Shown here: positions 1-7,661 of the stretch, piece by piece | Layout of the letters: every line of letters starts with the position of its first letter | Numbering within the stretch: the stretch's first letter is position 1 | Assembly (NCBI GenBank): GCA_913040765.1 | Contig: CAJWIA010000038.1 | Span: forward strand, 1-10,198 | Direction: 5' to 3' | Length of the DNA stretch: 10,198 nucleotides | Source of the DNA: an uncultured Anaerolineales bacterium | GTDB lineage: Bacteria; Chloroflexota; Anaerolineae; Anaerolineales; UBA11657 | Notes under the pieces: model-generated | Told to the model about the DNA's origin: nothing | Databases searched by the model: none | What the model saw: the letters and a program-made list of their open reading frames with translations, nothing else | Made by a program: the position numbers and the translations under genes

Positions 1-1
1 C

Positions 2-1927
2 ATGGGTTTTCCCTTAATGCAGTTCTACAGCCCACTATTTTTTGCTCTGGTGGCCTTAGTGAATTTTGTTATCCCCAATATTTTTGTTGGGATTAAGTTT
101 GTTTTTTTTACAATCCATGTTCTATCTTTGTTTGCAATGTATTTGTATGTGCGCAATCTAACGCATTCTAAATCTGCCGGACTAATTGCTGCTTTCACAT
201 ATGGATTTGCGTACTATCGGTATCATGTGATTGTGTATGTCAATAAGTTTCCTATGGCCCCCACTTTTCTTTTGTGGCCTCTACAATTGTATTTAGTAGA
301 TAGAGTGATATGTGATGAAGGTGGACGCCGATCTGGCATCAGTCTCGCTATTATTACTGCAGTAGGATTGACATGCCACACATTTTTTGGCGGATATAGT
401 GTCATTTTTGCATCCATATATGGTGGTATTAGGTTGTTCAGTATCGCACAAGATAGAGCGCTATTTGGTGTTAGGATGCAGGCTGTTCGTCGTCTTGTAC
501 TTTGGTTCGCATTGGGTGTGTTAGCATCGCTAGCATATACTTTACCACCCCTCACTGAGGTCAACTTGACTGTGATACCTGGCTGGTACCCAAATGGATT
601 TATTGCTATACCAGTACTAATGAATACTACTCCTTGGGCAGCAACTTTTACATTTGATGGCAGTCAAGGTTCTGGTTGGGTTTACGGATATATAGGTATT
701 AGTATTGTTGTTCTTGCAATACTGGGAGGAGTAATGTCTTTTGTTAGAGCAAGACTTGCTCTAATTGCTCCCTTGGTTGTTCTAGGATTAGCTCTGTTTT
801 TAGCGCTCGGACCTGTCGCATTTTTTCTTAGTGCACAGGGTCAATATCTTGTTTATGTTGTTGTGATTGGGTCAGCAGGTGTCGGAATATTCGCTGTGGA
901 GCTAAGATACAGGATGTCTTCTGCCAGACCAAGAACTTTAATAAGTAGGAGATTGTTGTCTCAGAGTAGATTATTAATTCCCACATTGATATGTGTACTT
1001 GTGGCTGTTGACATGTTTCGATACAACTTGTTTGTCAACTACCTGGTGCCTCCTACACCTAACGGTAGTCCAGTGAATAGGGTAGCAGCTCATGAATGGC
1101 TAGCTAGTAATAGGGGAGATAAGACAGGTAGAGTGTTGGACCCATCTCAACCAGAAAATGGATGGCAAATTCCCATGGTGGCTGGCCTCGCTGGATATGA
1201 GAATAATGGAAGCTCATCTATTTTTTCCGCAAACTTTATTCGTAATTTGCGTTCCACAAATCCAAATCCTAGTGGAGTAATACAATATAGTGTAGAGGAG
1301 CTATTAAGTTCGGCAAGCGATTTGTTATTAATCGCTAATACCGACTGGGTTGTTACTGATCAACCTACATCATTACAGTCATATCCTGGAGCTGTAACAA
1401 CAGATGATGGCGCTGTCATAATTCCCACTGGTGGCGGCTTGCCTATTATAGCTAGCAAAAAGATTGAAATTGTGGAGCAGCAAGTGCAATTTGTGCCGGT
1501 AGCTCGAGAGATGGGTATCAACACAGATAATGGTTCAGCTGCATTTATTCCAATATTGGAAGATGATTTGGTTGAGGAATTCGTTCAATCTAGTCATTCT
1601 AATCTTAAGTCGCATGTGAGCGACCATGTAATTGAATCACAGTATGTGCGGATTGATTATTATTTGTCCTCCACGGCTTATTTGCAGCTTAGTCACTCAT
1701 ATTATCCGTACCTACGTGTTATGATAGATGGAATAGAAGTTAGGAAGTTCCCAACAGCTTTTGGTCTTATTGGTATCGTTGCTCCAGAAGGGTCTCATGT
1801 TATTGAAATTGAGCCGTATCTGTCCCCTTTTCGTCGAGTAACGTATGGAATCAGTGCGGCTACCTTATTATTGTTAGCTTCACTTTATATACGAAGCTTT
1901 CGACGCATAGATACTATGACTTTGTAA
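2..1927 (+). CDS. Multipass membrane protein, YfhO / PTPS-related type, 5' end cut off by window edge
   Basis: The reading frame is open at the left edge and 641 residues are visible. The first ATG (base 2) is probably internal, because the G-x-P-x-x-x-FYSPL motif at residues 2-12 normally follows a first membrane helix and an outside loop. Hydrophobic segments follow at about 14-50, 57-72, 84-100, 113-145, 165-182, 230-247, 253-275, 281-299 and 324-338. A long soluble domain (about 345-605) comes next, then a last helix (about 613-631) with a basic tail. The soluble end carries a YYPYLRVMIDG segment (568-577) and an APEGSHVIEIE segment (594-604), which resemble the C-terminal module of YfhO-type proteins. 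Such proteins are thought to act as GT-C-like transferases for exported glycans or lipids, but the substrate is not readable here. The methyltransferase start follows after 37 bases, so co-transcription is likely. The class is fairly sure; the exact role is unknown. Confidence 0.75.
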   Translation: MGFPLMQFYSPLFFALVALVNFVIPNIFVGIKFVFFTIHVLSLFAMYLYVRNLTHSKSAGLIAAFTYGFAYYRYHVIVYVNKFPMAPTFLLWPLQLYLVDRVICDEGGRRSGISLAIITAVGLTCHTFFGGYSVIFASIYGGIRLFSIAQDRALFGVRMQAVRRLVLWFALGVLASLAYTLPPLTEVNLTVIPGWYPNGFIAIPVLMNTTPWAATFTFDGSQGSGWVYGYIGISIVVLAILGGVMSFVRARLALIAPLVVLGLALFLALGPVAFFLSAQGQYLVYVVVIGSAGVGIFAVELRYRMSSARPRTLISRRLLSQSRLLIPTLICVLVAVDMFRYNLFVNYLVPPTPNGSPVNRVAAHEWLASNRGDKTGRVLDPSQPENGWQIPMVAGLAGYENNGSSSIFSANFIRNLRSTNPNPSGVIQYSVEELLSSASDLLLIANTDWVVTDQPTSLQSYPGAVTTDDGAVIIPTGGGLPIIASKKIEIVEQQVQFVPVAREMGINTDNGSAAFIPILEDDLVEEFVQSSHSNLKSHVSDHVIESQYVRIDYYLSSTAYLQLSHSYYPYLRVMIDGIEVRKFPTAFGLIGIVAPEGSHVIEIEPYLSPFRRVTYGISAATLLLLASLYIRSFRRIDTMTL

Positions 1928-1955
1928 GAAAACGGTGACACTCACTTGATTGCAT

Positions 1956-1960
1956 AGGAG
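1956..1960 (+). promoter_or_regulatory. Ribosome binding site deciding the methyltransferase start
   Basis: AGGAG lies four bases before ATG 1965. The same frame could begin at TTG 1950, but that start would place this purine-rich motif inside the coding region and has no comparable motif upstream. ATG 1965 is therefore preferred, although the spacing is short. Confidence 0.65.
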
Positions 1961-1964
1961 AAAT

Positions 1965-2609
1965 ATGACTAACAGACTTACTTTTGAAACAGCACAGAAT
2001 TATCTTGATCAACAGGTGGATGAGCGGTCTGAAGAGATGATGATTATGGAAGATTATGCTCGCTCAACCAAATTTCCCATAATAGGTCCGGTAGCAGGCA
2101 ATTTTTGTTATCAGATTGCTCGTATGATAGGAGCAACCAGTGTATTTGAAATGGGTTCTGGTTATGGTTATTCTACAGCATGGTTTGCGAGGGCTGTACA
2201 GGAAAATGGAGGGGGTGTAGTACATCACGTGGTGTGGGACGTTGAACTCTCCAATAAGGCTAGGTTGCATCTAGAGCGACTTGGTTACGATGACATACTC
2301 AAATATCATGTTTCTGAAGCTGTAGAGACACTAGAAAACAATCAGGGTCCCTATGATCTTATTTTCAACGATATAGAAAAAGATGCATACCCATCATCAC
2401 TTGAAGTTATAGAACGGAGTCTTAAGCCAGGAGGGGTCTTGATTGTTGATAACATGCTGCTGGGTGGTCGAATATTAGACCAAAATGATGAGTCTTCCAC
2501 TGTAATGGGTGTTAGAGAACTTACCGCACAGATTAATGCAAGTGACAGATGGATCATGTCTATTGTTCCAATTCGAGATGGTCTTTTGCTTGCTTATAGG
2601 GTTTCTTAA
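1965..2609 (+). CDS. SAM-dependent O-methyltransferase, class I, COMT/CCoAOMT-like
   Basis: The protein has 214 residues from ATG 1965, a normal length for the small cation-dependent O-methyltransferases (family 3). Visible motifs are the SAM-binding loop FEMGSGYGYS at 61-70, a hydrophobic strand ending in D92, and YDLIFNDIEKDAYP at 130-143. D136 and K139 match the metal-site FxDxxK motif of the family. GGVLIVDN at 157-163 follows, with D162-N163 as the other expected metal ligands, and the end is a beta-strand pair. It is predicted to be cytosolic and to transfer methyl from SAM to a hydroxyl, commonly a catechol-type one, with a divalent metal. The substrate cannot be read from the sequence. 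It sits 37 bases after the membrane protein and 30 bases before the GTG of the first FemABX gene, in the middle of an envelope-type gene run. A small-molecule or polyketide-tailoring role is equally possible. Confidence 0.85.
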   Translation: MTNRLTFETAQNYLDQQVDERSEEMMIMEDYARSTKFPIIGPVAGNFCYQIARMIGATSVFEMGSGYGYSTAWFARAVQENGGGVVHHVVWDVELSNKARLHLERLGYDDILKYHVSEAVETLENNQGPYDLIFNDIEKDAYPSSLEVIERSLKPGGVLIVDNMLLGGRILDQNDESSTVMGVRELTAQINASDRWIMSIVPIRDGLLLAYRVS

Positions 2610-2624
2610 CCTTGTAATACGTGG

Positions 2625-2633
2625 TGCTATAAT
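2625..2633 (+). promoter_or_regulatory. Extended -10 promoter element (TGCTATAAT) just before the first FemABX gene
   Basis: TGC followed by a perfect TATAAT ends six bases before GTG 2640. Transcription would be expected to begin at or within a base or two of that GTG, which would give a leaderless message. No purine-rich Shine-Dalgarno sequence precedes either possible start (TTG 2634 or GTG 2640), which fits that reading. No good -35 is seen at 16-18 bases upstream, but extended -10 promoters can work without one. This is inference from motif and spacing only. Confidence 0.5.
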
Positions 2634-2639
2634 TTGTCT

Positions 2640-3722
2640 GTGTCAGCTTCCCTAAATGTATCTGAATGGGATTCGTTTGTTGCTGGTTTCCGGCAGAAAC
2701 AGCCTGGAAACAGTGCGTCTACTTCAGGTGCGCATATTCTGCAGACATCTGCTTGGGCTACTCTAAAATGTAACTTTGGTTGGTCGGCAACTAGGATAGT
2801 AGCTCGTCAGCAGGGTCGTACAATAGCAGGAGCCCAAATCTTGTTTCGACCATTGCCTCTGGGATTAGGCAATATCGCTTATTTACCTAAGGGGCCTTTG
2901 GTGGATTGGTCTGACATTGAACAATGCAAATATATAATGTCGTTATGTGATGAGGTGTGTCGAGCACATCGAGCATTGTTCTTGATTGTCGAACCTGATT
3001 TGGCAAACAACGAATTCGCTAATAATGTTTTGAACACACTTGGATTAACTCCTGGAACGCAAACGGTACAGCCACGTAGAACAATTACGATTAGTCTCAA
3101 AACGGATCAAACTGATATATTGGCTAAGATGAAGCAGAAAACACGCTATAACATCCGTTTGGCGGAAAGAAGTGGTGTAAAGGTACGTATAGTGACTTCA
3201 GAGACTATAGATACTGATTTATTGCAATATCAGGACCTCATTGAAAGCACTGGGGATCGAAGTGGATTTGGTGTGCATTCAGCCAAATACTATAGTGATG
3301 CCTATCATTTGTTTGCTCCGACCAAGCGAGTTGCATTACTCATGGCTGAGTATCAGGGCAAACCTCTGGCATCTTTGATGGTTTTTTCATATGGTGGGCG
3401 AGCTTGGTATTTTTATGGAGCTTCATCTGGTGAGGAAAGGGAACGGATGCCAGCTTATGCTTTGCAATGGGCTGCGATAATCTGGGCTAAGGAGCATGGG
3501 TGTGACAGTTACGATATGTGGGGTGTGCCTGACGAAGAACTGGATTACTTAGAAGCAGAGTTTACTAGCAGAAAAGATGGACTATGGCCAGTATACAGAT
3601 TCAAGCGTGGATTTGGAGGAGAATTAGAACGCAGTGTAGGGCCTTGGGAGAGAGTTTACTATCCTTGGGCACAACGATTGTATAAGCGTGTACTCGCTGC
3701 TCGCTCGGGAGATTACTCGTGA
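2640..3722 (+). CDS. FemABX-family aminoacyl/peptidyl ligase, first of a pair
   Basis: About 360 residues, typical for FemA/FemB/FemX/MurM-type enzymes. These use aminoacyl-tRNA to add amino acids to the peptidoglycan precursor, or in some relatives to other targets, on the cytosolic side. Numbered from TTG 2634, family signs are ILQTSAWATLK (35-45) with a following FGW, YLPKGPLVDW (83-92), the basic MKQKTRYNIRLAERSGV segment (166-182), WYFYGASS (258-265), YDMWGVP (293-299) and a late FKRGFGGE (323-330). The protein is two GNAT-like halves with no signal peptide or membrane helix. The start is TTG 2634 or GTG 2640. The preceding in-frame stop is the methyltransferase TAA, so no start lies further upstream; GTG is favoured because of the -10 element. 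Its stop overlaps the start of the second family member. Family membership is firm; the amino acid added and the acceptor are unknown. Confidence 0.85.
   Translation: MSASLNVSEWDSFVAGFRQKQPGNSASTSGAHILQTSAWATLKCNFGWSATRIVARQQGRTIAGAQILFRPLPLGLGNIAYLPKGPLVDWSDIEQCKYIMSLCDEVCRAHRALFLIVEPDLANNEFANNVLNTLGLTPGTQTVQPRRTITISLKTDQTDILAKMKQKTRYNIRLAERSGVKVRIVTSETIDTDLLQYQDLIESTGDRSGFGVHSAKYYSDAYHLFAPTKRVALLMAEYQGKPLASLMVFSYGGRAWYFYGASSGEERERMPAYALQWAAIIWAKEHGCDSYDMWGVPDEELDYLEAEFTSRKDGLWPVYRFKRGFGGELERSVGPWERVYYPWAQRLYKRVLAARSGDYS
3707..3711 (+). promoter_or_regulatory. Ribosome binding site for the second FemABX gene
   Basis: GGGAG lies seven bases before GTG 3719, inside the end of the previous gene. 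It supports the GTG start that overlaps the preceding TGA (GTGA) and suggests translational coupling. Confidence 0.6.
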
Positions 3723-4804
3723 TTTACAACACACACTCGGTTAATGGTAGGGAGGAATGGCATAGTATATTATCTGTATTACACGTAAACCAAATATTGC
3801 AATCATGGGACTGGGGAGAATTAAAAAGTCGCTATGGTTGGGAATTACAACGTATAGTTTGGCAAGATAGCCAAACTGTTGTAGCTGCTGCACAAATATT
3901 GACACGTAGTGAAATACGGTATGGAATAAAAGCTAAAATCATGTATGTTCCTCGAGGTCCAGTGTTGGATTGGAATAATACTATTTTGCGTCAGAATGTG
4001 TTGGAAGATTTGCGCAGGATGGCTATTAGGGAAAAGGCTCTTTTCATAAAAATTGACCCGTATCTTCCCGTGGGTTACGGTGTGGAAGCTCATCAAGATG
4101 AAAAACCTGATGGTGTTGGACTTGAACTGGCAGATGAACTTACTCAGAGCGGGTGGAAAGAGTCAAACCAACAGATTCAATTTCGGAACACTATGGTGCT
4201 TGACTTGACTACAGAAGAGTCTGAATTGTTATTGTCGTTTAGTCAGAAGACTCGTTACAACATTCGTTTAGCCAGTAGAAAAGGTCTAGAAGTGCGTGAT
4301 GGAACATCCGCAGACCTTAACTTGTTGTACGGTTTATATGAATCCACAGCCGTACGAAATGGCTTCGCAATTAGACCACGCAAATATTATATAGATGTTT
4401 GGCAATCCTTTATGGAGGCAGGTATGGCGCAACCTTTGGTTGTTACCATAGATGATGAGGTGATTGCAGCTGTTGTCATGTCTGTATTTGGAGGGTGTGC
4501 AACTTATATGTATGGGATGTCAAGCGGACAACATACTGAGAAAATGCCAAACTACTTGCTACAATGGGAATCAATTGTCAGAGCTAAAGCATCTGGATGT
4601 ACCAGCTATGATTTCTGGGGTGTTCCGGAAGTTTTCGTTGACAGTGATCCATTATGGGGAGTGTGGCGTTTCAAATCTGGTTTCAAAGGAGATGTTGTGC
4701 GGACCTTAGGTGCATGGGACTTTTCTTGTAAAAGATTTGGTTATTGGTTGTATGCCAATGTAATGCCAAGTCTGTTGAGGATTATGCAAATGCGAGGCAG
4801 CTAA
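3719..4804 (+). CDS. FemABX-family aminoacyl/peptidyl ligase, second of a pair
   Basis: 361 residues from GTG 3719, overlapping the upstream stop by four bases. The order of motifs matches its neighbour: ILQSWDWGELK (26-36) then YGW, MYVPRGPVLDW (75-85), FSQKTRYNIRLASRKGL (174-190), YMYGMSSG (263-270), YDFWGVPE (297-304) and FKSGFKGD (318-325). It therefore belongs to the same FemA/FemB/FemX/MurM class and likely transfers an amino acid from tRNA onto a cell-wall precursor. It differs by a longer insert at about 115-146, rich in charged residues, where the first copy has a shorter stretch. The two proteins are clearly diverged, so this is not a recent duplication. In Firmicutes such pairs add successive residues of one interpeptide bridge (MurM/MurN, FemA/FemB). 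The same division of labour is an inference here. It converges on the glycosyltransferase 11 bases away. Confidence 0.87.
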   Translation: MIYNTHSVNGREEWHSILSVLHVNQILQSWDWGELKSRYGWELQRIVWQDSQTVVAAAQILTRSEIRYGIKAKIMYVPRGPVLDWNNTILRQNVLEDLRRMAIREKALFIKIDPYLPVGYGVEAHQDEKPDGVGLELADELTQSGWKESNQQIQFRNTMVLDLTTEESELLLSFSQKTRYNIRLASRKGLEVRDGTSADLNLLYGLYESTAVRNGFAIRPRKYYIDVWQSFMEAGMAQPLVVTIDDEVIAAVVMSVFGGCATYMYGMSSGQHTEKMPNYLLQWESIVRAKASGCTSYDFWGVPEVFVDSDPLWGVWRFKSGFKGDVVRTLGAWDFSCKRFGYWLYANVMPSLLRIMQMRGS

Positions 4805-4816
4805 TTTATATTAGCT
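4799..4816. terminator. Perfect inverted repeat over the convergent gap, possible weak two-way terminator
   Basis: AGCTAAT, a TTAT loop and ATTAGCT form a perfect 7-bp stem. It spans the whole 11-base gap and touches the stop codons of both converging genes. The stem is AT-rich and no T-run follows directly: on the plus strand five Ts begin 11 bases downstream at 4827. Intrinsic termination would therefore be weak. Position makes a shared 3'-end role plausible, but the structure is unproven. Confidence 0.35.
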
Positions 4817-6285
4817 TACTGTACTATTTTTGCAACTATCAATTTAGACAGGTCTCCAGGCCGTGAATATTCTAACACTGGGAGTAAGTTCAGGCCCAGG
4901 GCATCAATTGATCCATTGTCTTTCGGAATGTCAACAATTAATAGGTTGTCAGTAGTAGCTGTGTTACTCAGGTCAATCATAAATTTATCTGGTGGTTTCC
5001 ATAGTGGCGTGACACTAGATTCTGGTGATAGATAAGCTGCTAAACGTTGTTGACCTCCAAGGTCCAATGTTACCAAAGTTATGTCGTCATTATTGTTGTC
5101 ATAATAATGAGCAATATCACGGAATCCGTATCCAGATGGCCAGCCGGTAATGTATTCCCATTGATCACGTTCAGGAAGAACTAGCTTGTCGGGCTCTGTC
5201 CATGTCGTCCACATAAATTGGGCGCTTTGATATGTAAATATGAGGCTAATGGTTAGCACTATTGCTTTTATGTTGCTATTCCATGACCGTAATTTTAGCC
5301 AGATACTGGCTATGCCTATGGACATCAATACTATTAGGTGGGGTACATGCGGTAGGGCGAACCGTGCTTCTAAAAATCCAGGGTTGCTCTTGGCTATTAG
5401 GGATAGTAAACCAATGAGGGTGGGTATAGCGATATATGAGCTAAGTCTCGTTTTTTGCCATATTGCAATCACTATAGCGAGTAGGCCAGGCCACCATAAC
5501 CAGGGAGTGAAAAGTGTAGTGAAGTATCGCCATACAATAGGAGTGGAGAATCTTACTTGAGTCAACATTTCAGATATATCATTTGTAGTCTTTTTAAGTA
5601 GCAAATCCAAGCCCATGTCGGAGTGTCCTACGAATTTGAGTATTGCTACAACCGGTAGTAATAATAGGGCTCCGACCATGTAGGAATGCAATGCTGCTCT
5701 TAGTTGTGTGCTCCGTGCGTGTCCTAGCGTCAGTCCAGCTATTATAGGAATAGGTAAGAAAATAAGATATGTTATTTTGGATACCATCCCAGCTGCGAGC
5801 GTTAAACCAACGAGGAATTTAAGTTTGTTTTGGTGAGGTGCAACAGCTAATTGAGCACTTGACCACAATAACAACATTGTAAAAGTCGCTGCGTATGGGT
5901 CAGGCAGCTGCATTCTCTCAAAAAATAGTGCATATGGTACTAATATATATATGAAACCGGCAATTATTCCTGCTTCTTTGGAATGGAAACGCTGTGCAAA
6001 GGCCAGTATGGCCGAGAATCCAATAGTAGTTATAAATACAGTAGCTGCGCGGGATATCCAAACACTGCCGTTGAACGGCCAGAACATAGAAGCCCAAATC
6101 ACATTAAATAAGCGTCCGTCAGAGGCAGCATGAAAAGGCTGCCATTCCCATACGAGCCGAGCCCACCATATATGGGCTGCTTCGTCTAGAAATATAGGCA
6201 GCTCGTCAAGGTTGCGGAGTCTGGTCCACCAATATATCCAGATCGTAATTAGATATGTGAATCTGGGCTTTAGTTTGACTACCAT
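4816..6285 (-). CDS. GT-C membrane glycosyltransferase, family 39 / ArnT-like
   Basis: 489 residues from ATG at 6285. A hydrophobic start leads to FLDEAAH at residues 32-38. The D34-E35 pair after the first helix is the usual GT-C catalytic motif. A second acidic segment, FERMQLPDP (122-130), has E123 and D129 in the next outer loop. Many hydrophobic helices follow up to about 355, then a soluble tail of about 130 residues. Enzymes of this fold transfer sugars from polyprenyl-phosphate donors to proteins, lipids or glycans on the outer face of the membrane. Donor and acceptor cannot be told here. Its ATG overlaps the peptidase TAG by seven bases, so it is almost certainly the second gene of that transcript. 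A possible AGGA lies 11 bases upstream of the start, a long spacing, so coupling to the upstream gene may matter. Confidence 0.82.
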   Translation of the reverse strand: MVVKLKPRFTYLITIWIYWWTRLRNLDELPIFLDEAAHIWWARLVWEWQPFHAASDGRLFNVIWASMFWPFNGSVWISRAATVFITTIGFSAILAFAQRFHSKEAGIIAGFIYILVPYALFFERMQLPDPYAATFTMLLLWSSAQLAVAPHQNKLKFLVGLTLAAGMVSKITYLIFLPIPIIAGLTLGHARSTQLRAALHSYMVGALLLLPVVAILKFVGHSDMGLDLLLKKTTNDISEMLTQVRFSTPIVWRYFTTLFTPWLWWPGLLAIVIAIWQKTRLSSYIAIPTLIGLLSLIAKSNPGFLEARFALPHVPHLIVLMSIGIASIWLKLRSWNSNIKAIVLTISLIFTYQSAQFMWTTWTEPDKLVLPERDQWEYITGWPSGYGFRDIAHYYDNNNDDITLVTLDLGGQQRLAAYLSPESSVTPLWKPPDKFMIDLSNTATTDNLLIVDIPKDNGSIDALGLNLLPVLEYSRPGDLSKLIVAKIVQ

Positions 6286-7424
6286 TCACTTAATATTCCT
6301 GCTAGCAAAGCTGTACGTGCCGCCATGCTGGAAAGTGTTAGTGACTCGTTGTTGGTGTGGGCACCATCTCCCTGAGGTCCTAGACCATCAAGAATTGGTA
6401 TTCCATAGGGTGCAATTATATTTGCATCTGAGCCACCACCTGTACTGCCTTCCTCTAGAGAAATACCTATTGTTTCACCAATTTCAGAGGCTCTTTGGAA
6501 TGCTTCTGCGATTTCAGGAGTTCTTGGCATAGGGTCGCGTTCTAGCCCACCAGTGATATGTATTTCCCCACCCGGAATACATGGCTTTAAGTTCTTAACT
6601 GATTTGATCATTCGTTCAGCTTCCGAAGGTGTAGGTACTCGCATATCTACGGTAATACGACATTTATCAGGCACTACGTTTGTGCGTGTGCCACCTGTGA
6701 TTTTACCTACACTGATTGTGCTTCCTGACGCGTAATCGGTTAGTTTTTGCAGGATAATTATTTGGTGTGCCATCTCTTCAATGGCATTGATACCATCCTC
6801 ATGAGCTGCACCAGAATGTGAAGCCTTGCCTTTAGCTATAACATCAAATCTTGCTACGCCTTTTCTAGCGGTTTTTAGTTCTCCATCAGGTAGTGCAGGT
6901 TCCATACAAAGCACTAAATCAGCGTTCTGGCCAAGTGACTCAATCAATGGTCTTGATGATTCTGAGCCTACTTCTTCGTCTGATGTCAGTAGTAGAGTGA
7001 TCGGGGATGCAGGCCAACGATCATTATTCCGTAGTGTCTGTAATGCAAATATTACCTGAGTGATACTTGCTTTCATATCAAGGATGCCAGGCCCATACAT
7101 TTTCCCATCACTTACTCTTATAGGATTGTTTGATAGCATACCTAGAGCATGTACTGTATCGAAATGGCAAAGTAACAGAAATCCTCTGTCGGTATCGCCA
7201 TTAATGTCCGGCCAACTTGCTACAATGTTGTCCCCAGCCAATGTTTGGCTTTCAATCTTTATTTCGGGATTGAGGGGCGCGAGCATTTCTACTAGTCTCT
7301 TGCCTAACCGATCAAGAGATGACTTATTGGTTGAAGGGGATTCCATTTCTACTATCTCACGCAATGTTGCTTGCATTTGCGGTAGTTGATTTTCAAACAT
7401 TTGTACTGGAAGGGGATTAGTCAT
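6279..7424 (-). CDS. M20-family zinc metallopeptidase, carboxypeptidase G2-like
   Basis: 381 residues from ATG at 7424. The full two-zinc site of M20 enzymes is visible: H87 in CHFDTVHA with D89, bridging D116 in YGPGILDMK, catalytic base E150 and ligand E151 in TSDEEVGS, E175 in CMEPA, and H356 in GDGAHTNNE. The spacings H87-D116, D116-E150 and E151-E175 equal those recalled for Pseudomonas carboxypeptidase G2. The lid/dimer domain is about 185-300, including KASHSGAAHEDGINAI (200-215). The family removes a C-terminal amino acid, often glutamate, or an N-acyl group. The exact substrate is open, and acetylornithine/succinyl-diaminopimelate-type relatives cannot be excluded. No signal peptide is seen, so a cytosolic place is likely, unlike secreted G2. 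It is the first gene of the minus-strand pair. Confidence 0.9.
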   Translation of the reverse strand: MTNPLPVQMFENQLPQMQATLREIVEMESPSTNKSSLDRLGKRLVEMLAPLNPEIKIESQTLAGDNIVASWPDINGDTDRGFLLLCHFDTVHALGMLSNNPIRVSDGKMYGPGILDMKASITQVIFALQTLRNNDRWPASPITLLLTSDEEVGSESSRPLIESLGQNADLVLCMEPALPDGELKTARKGVARFDVIAKGKASHSGAAHEDGINAIEEMAHQIIILQKLTDYASGSTISVGKITGGTRTNVVPDKCRITVDMRVPTPSEAERMIKSVKNLKPCIPGGEIHITGGLERDPMPRTPEIAEAFQRASEIGETIGISLEEGSTGGGSDANIIAPYGIPILDGLGPQGDGAHTNNESLTLSSMAARTALLAGILSEW

Positions 7425-7432
7425 TGGCTATA

Positions 7433-7438
7433 TCCTTT
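7433..7438 (-). promoter_or_regulatory. Ribosome binding site of the M20 peptidase
   Basis: On the minus strand AAAGGA stands eight bases before the ATG at 7424, a good fit to the 16S rRNA tail and normal spacing. It supports this start over later in-frame ATGs. Confidence 0.65.
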
Positions 7439-7478
7439 ATTCTAATATTTGCTTAGAGCTACATAGATGAAGTCTCTG

Positions 7479-7513
7479 CATTCTAACCTAGCCTACTATA
7501 GCTCGTTAGAATG
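7479..7513. repeat. 9-bp inverted repeat in the divergent control region
   Basis: CATTCTAAC (7479-7487) and GTTAGAATG (7505-7513) are perfect reverse complements around 17 bases. The inner part can add AGC/GCT pairing (7490-7492 with 7501-7503). On the minus strand TATAGT (7500-7495) lies inside the loop and could be the -10 of the peptidase operon, although no good -35 accompanies it. The layout suits an operator or an RNA hairpin; neither is proven. Confidence 0.4.
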
Positions 7514-7570
7514 ATCGTGTGACATATTCTGTCGAGTCTGTATTTGACTTTGGTTGGATAAAATTCATAG

Positions 7571-7597
7571 TTGACGATAGTATATACCTGTTATAAA
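7571..7597 (+). promoter_or_regulatory. Sigma70-like promoter candidate for the FecR-domain lipoprotein
   Basis: TTGACG (7571-7576) is followed after 15 bases by TATAAA (7592-7597), preceded by TGT as an extended -10. The spacer is shorter than the usual 17 and holds the palindrome GTATATAC (7580-7587). A start near 7604 would give a leader of roughly 95 bases. It is the best match in the 275-base intergenic stretch. Confidence 0.45.
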
Positions 7598-7661
7598 CTT
7601 TTTTGTCACGTTATTTTTTACAATGTATTGGAGCTTCTATGTGTTTGCTGTGGTACATGAC

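Noticed and set aside
223..564. Minus-strand reading frame of 113 residues
   Set aside because: It is antisense to a clearly membrane-protein-like frame, with no motif or ribosome site.
2607..2642. Possible fusion or readthrough, because the methyltransferase and the first FemABX gene share a reading frame across one TAA
   Set aside because: Both proteins have complete, family-typical ends and a normal length, so the shared frame is coincidence.
2640..4804. Recent tandem duplication of the FemABX gene
   Set aside because: The two proteins share motif order but differ widely in sequence and by an internal insert, so any duplication is old.
5240..5560. Plus-strand reading frame of 106 residues inside the glycosyltransferase
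   Set aside because: The minus-strand frame shows a coherent GT-C membrane protein; the plus frame has no recognisable feature.
7544..7564. TTGACT followed by TAAAAT as a promoter
   Set aside because: The spacer is only nine bases, far too short for sigma70-type recognition.
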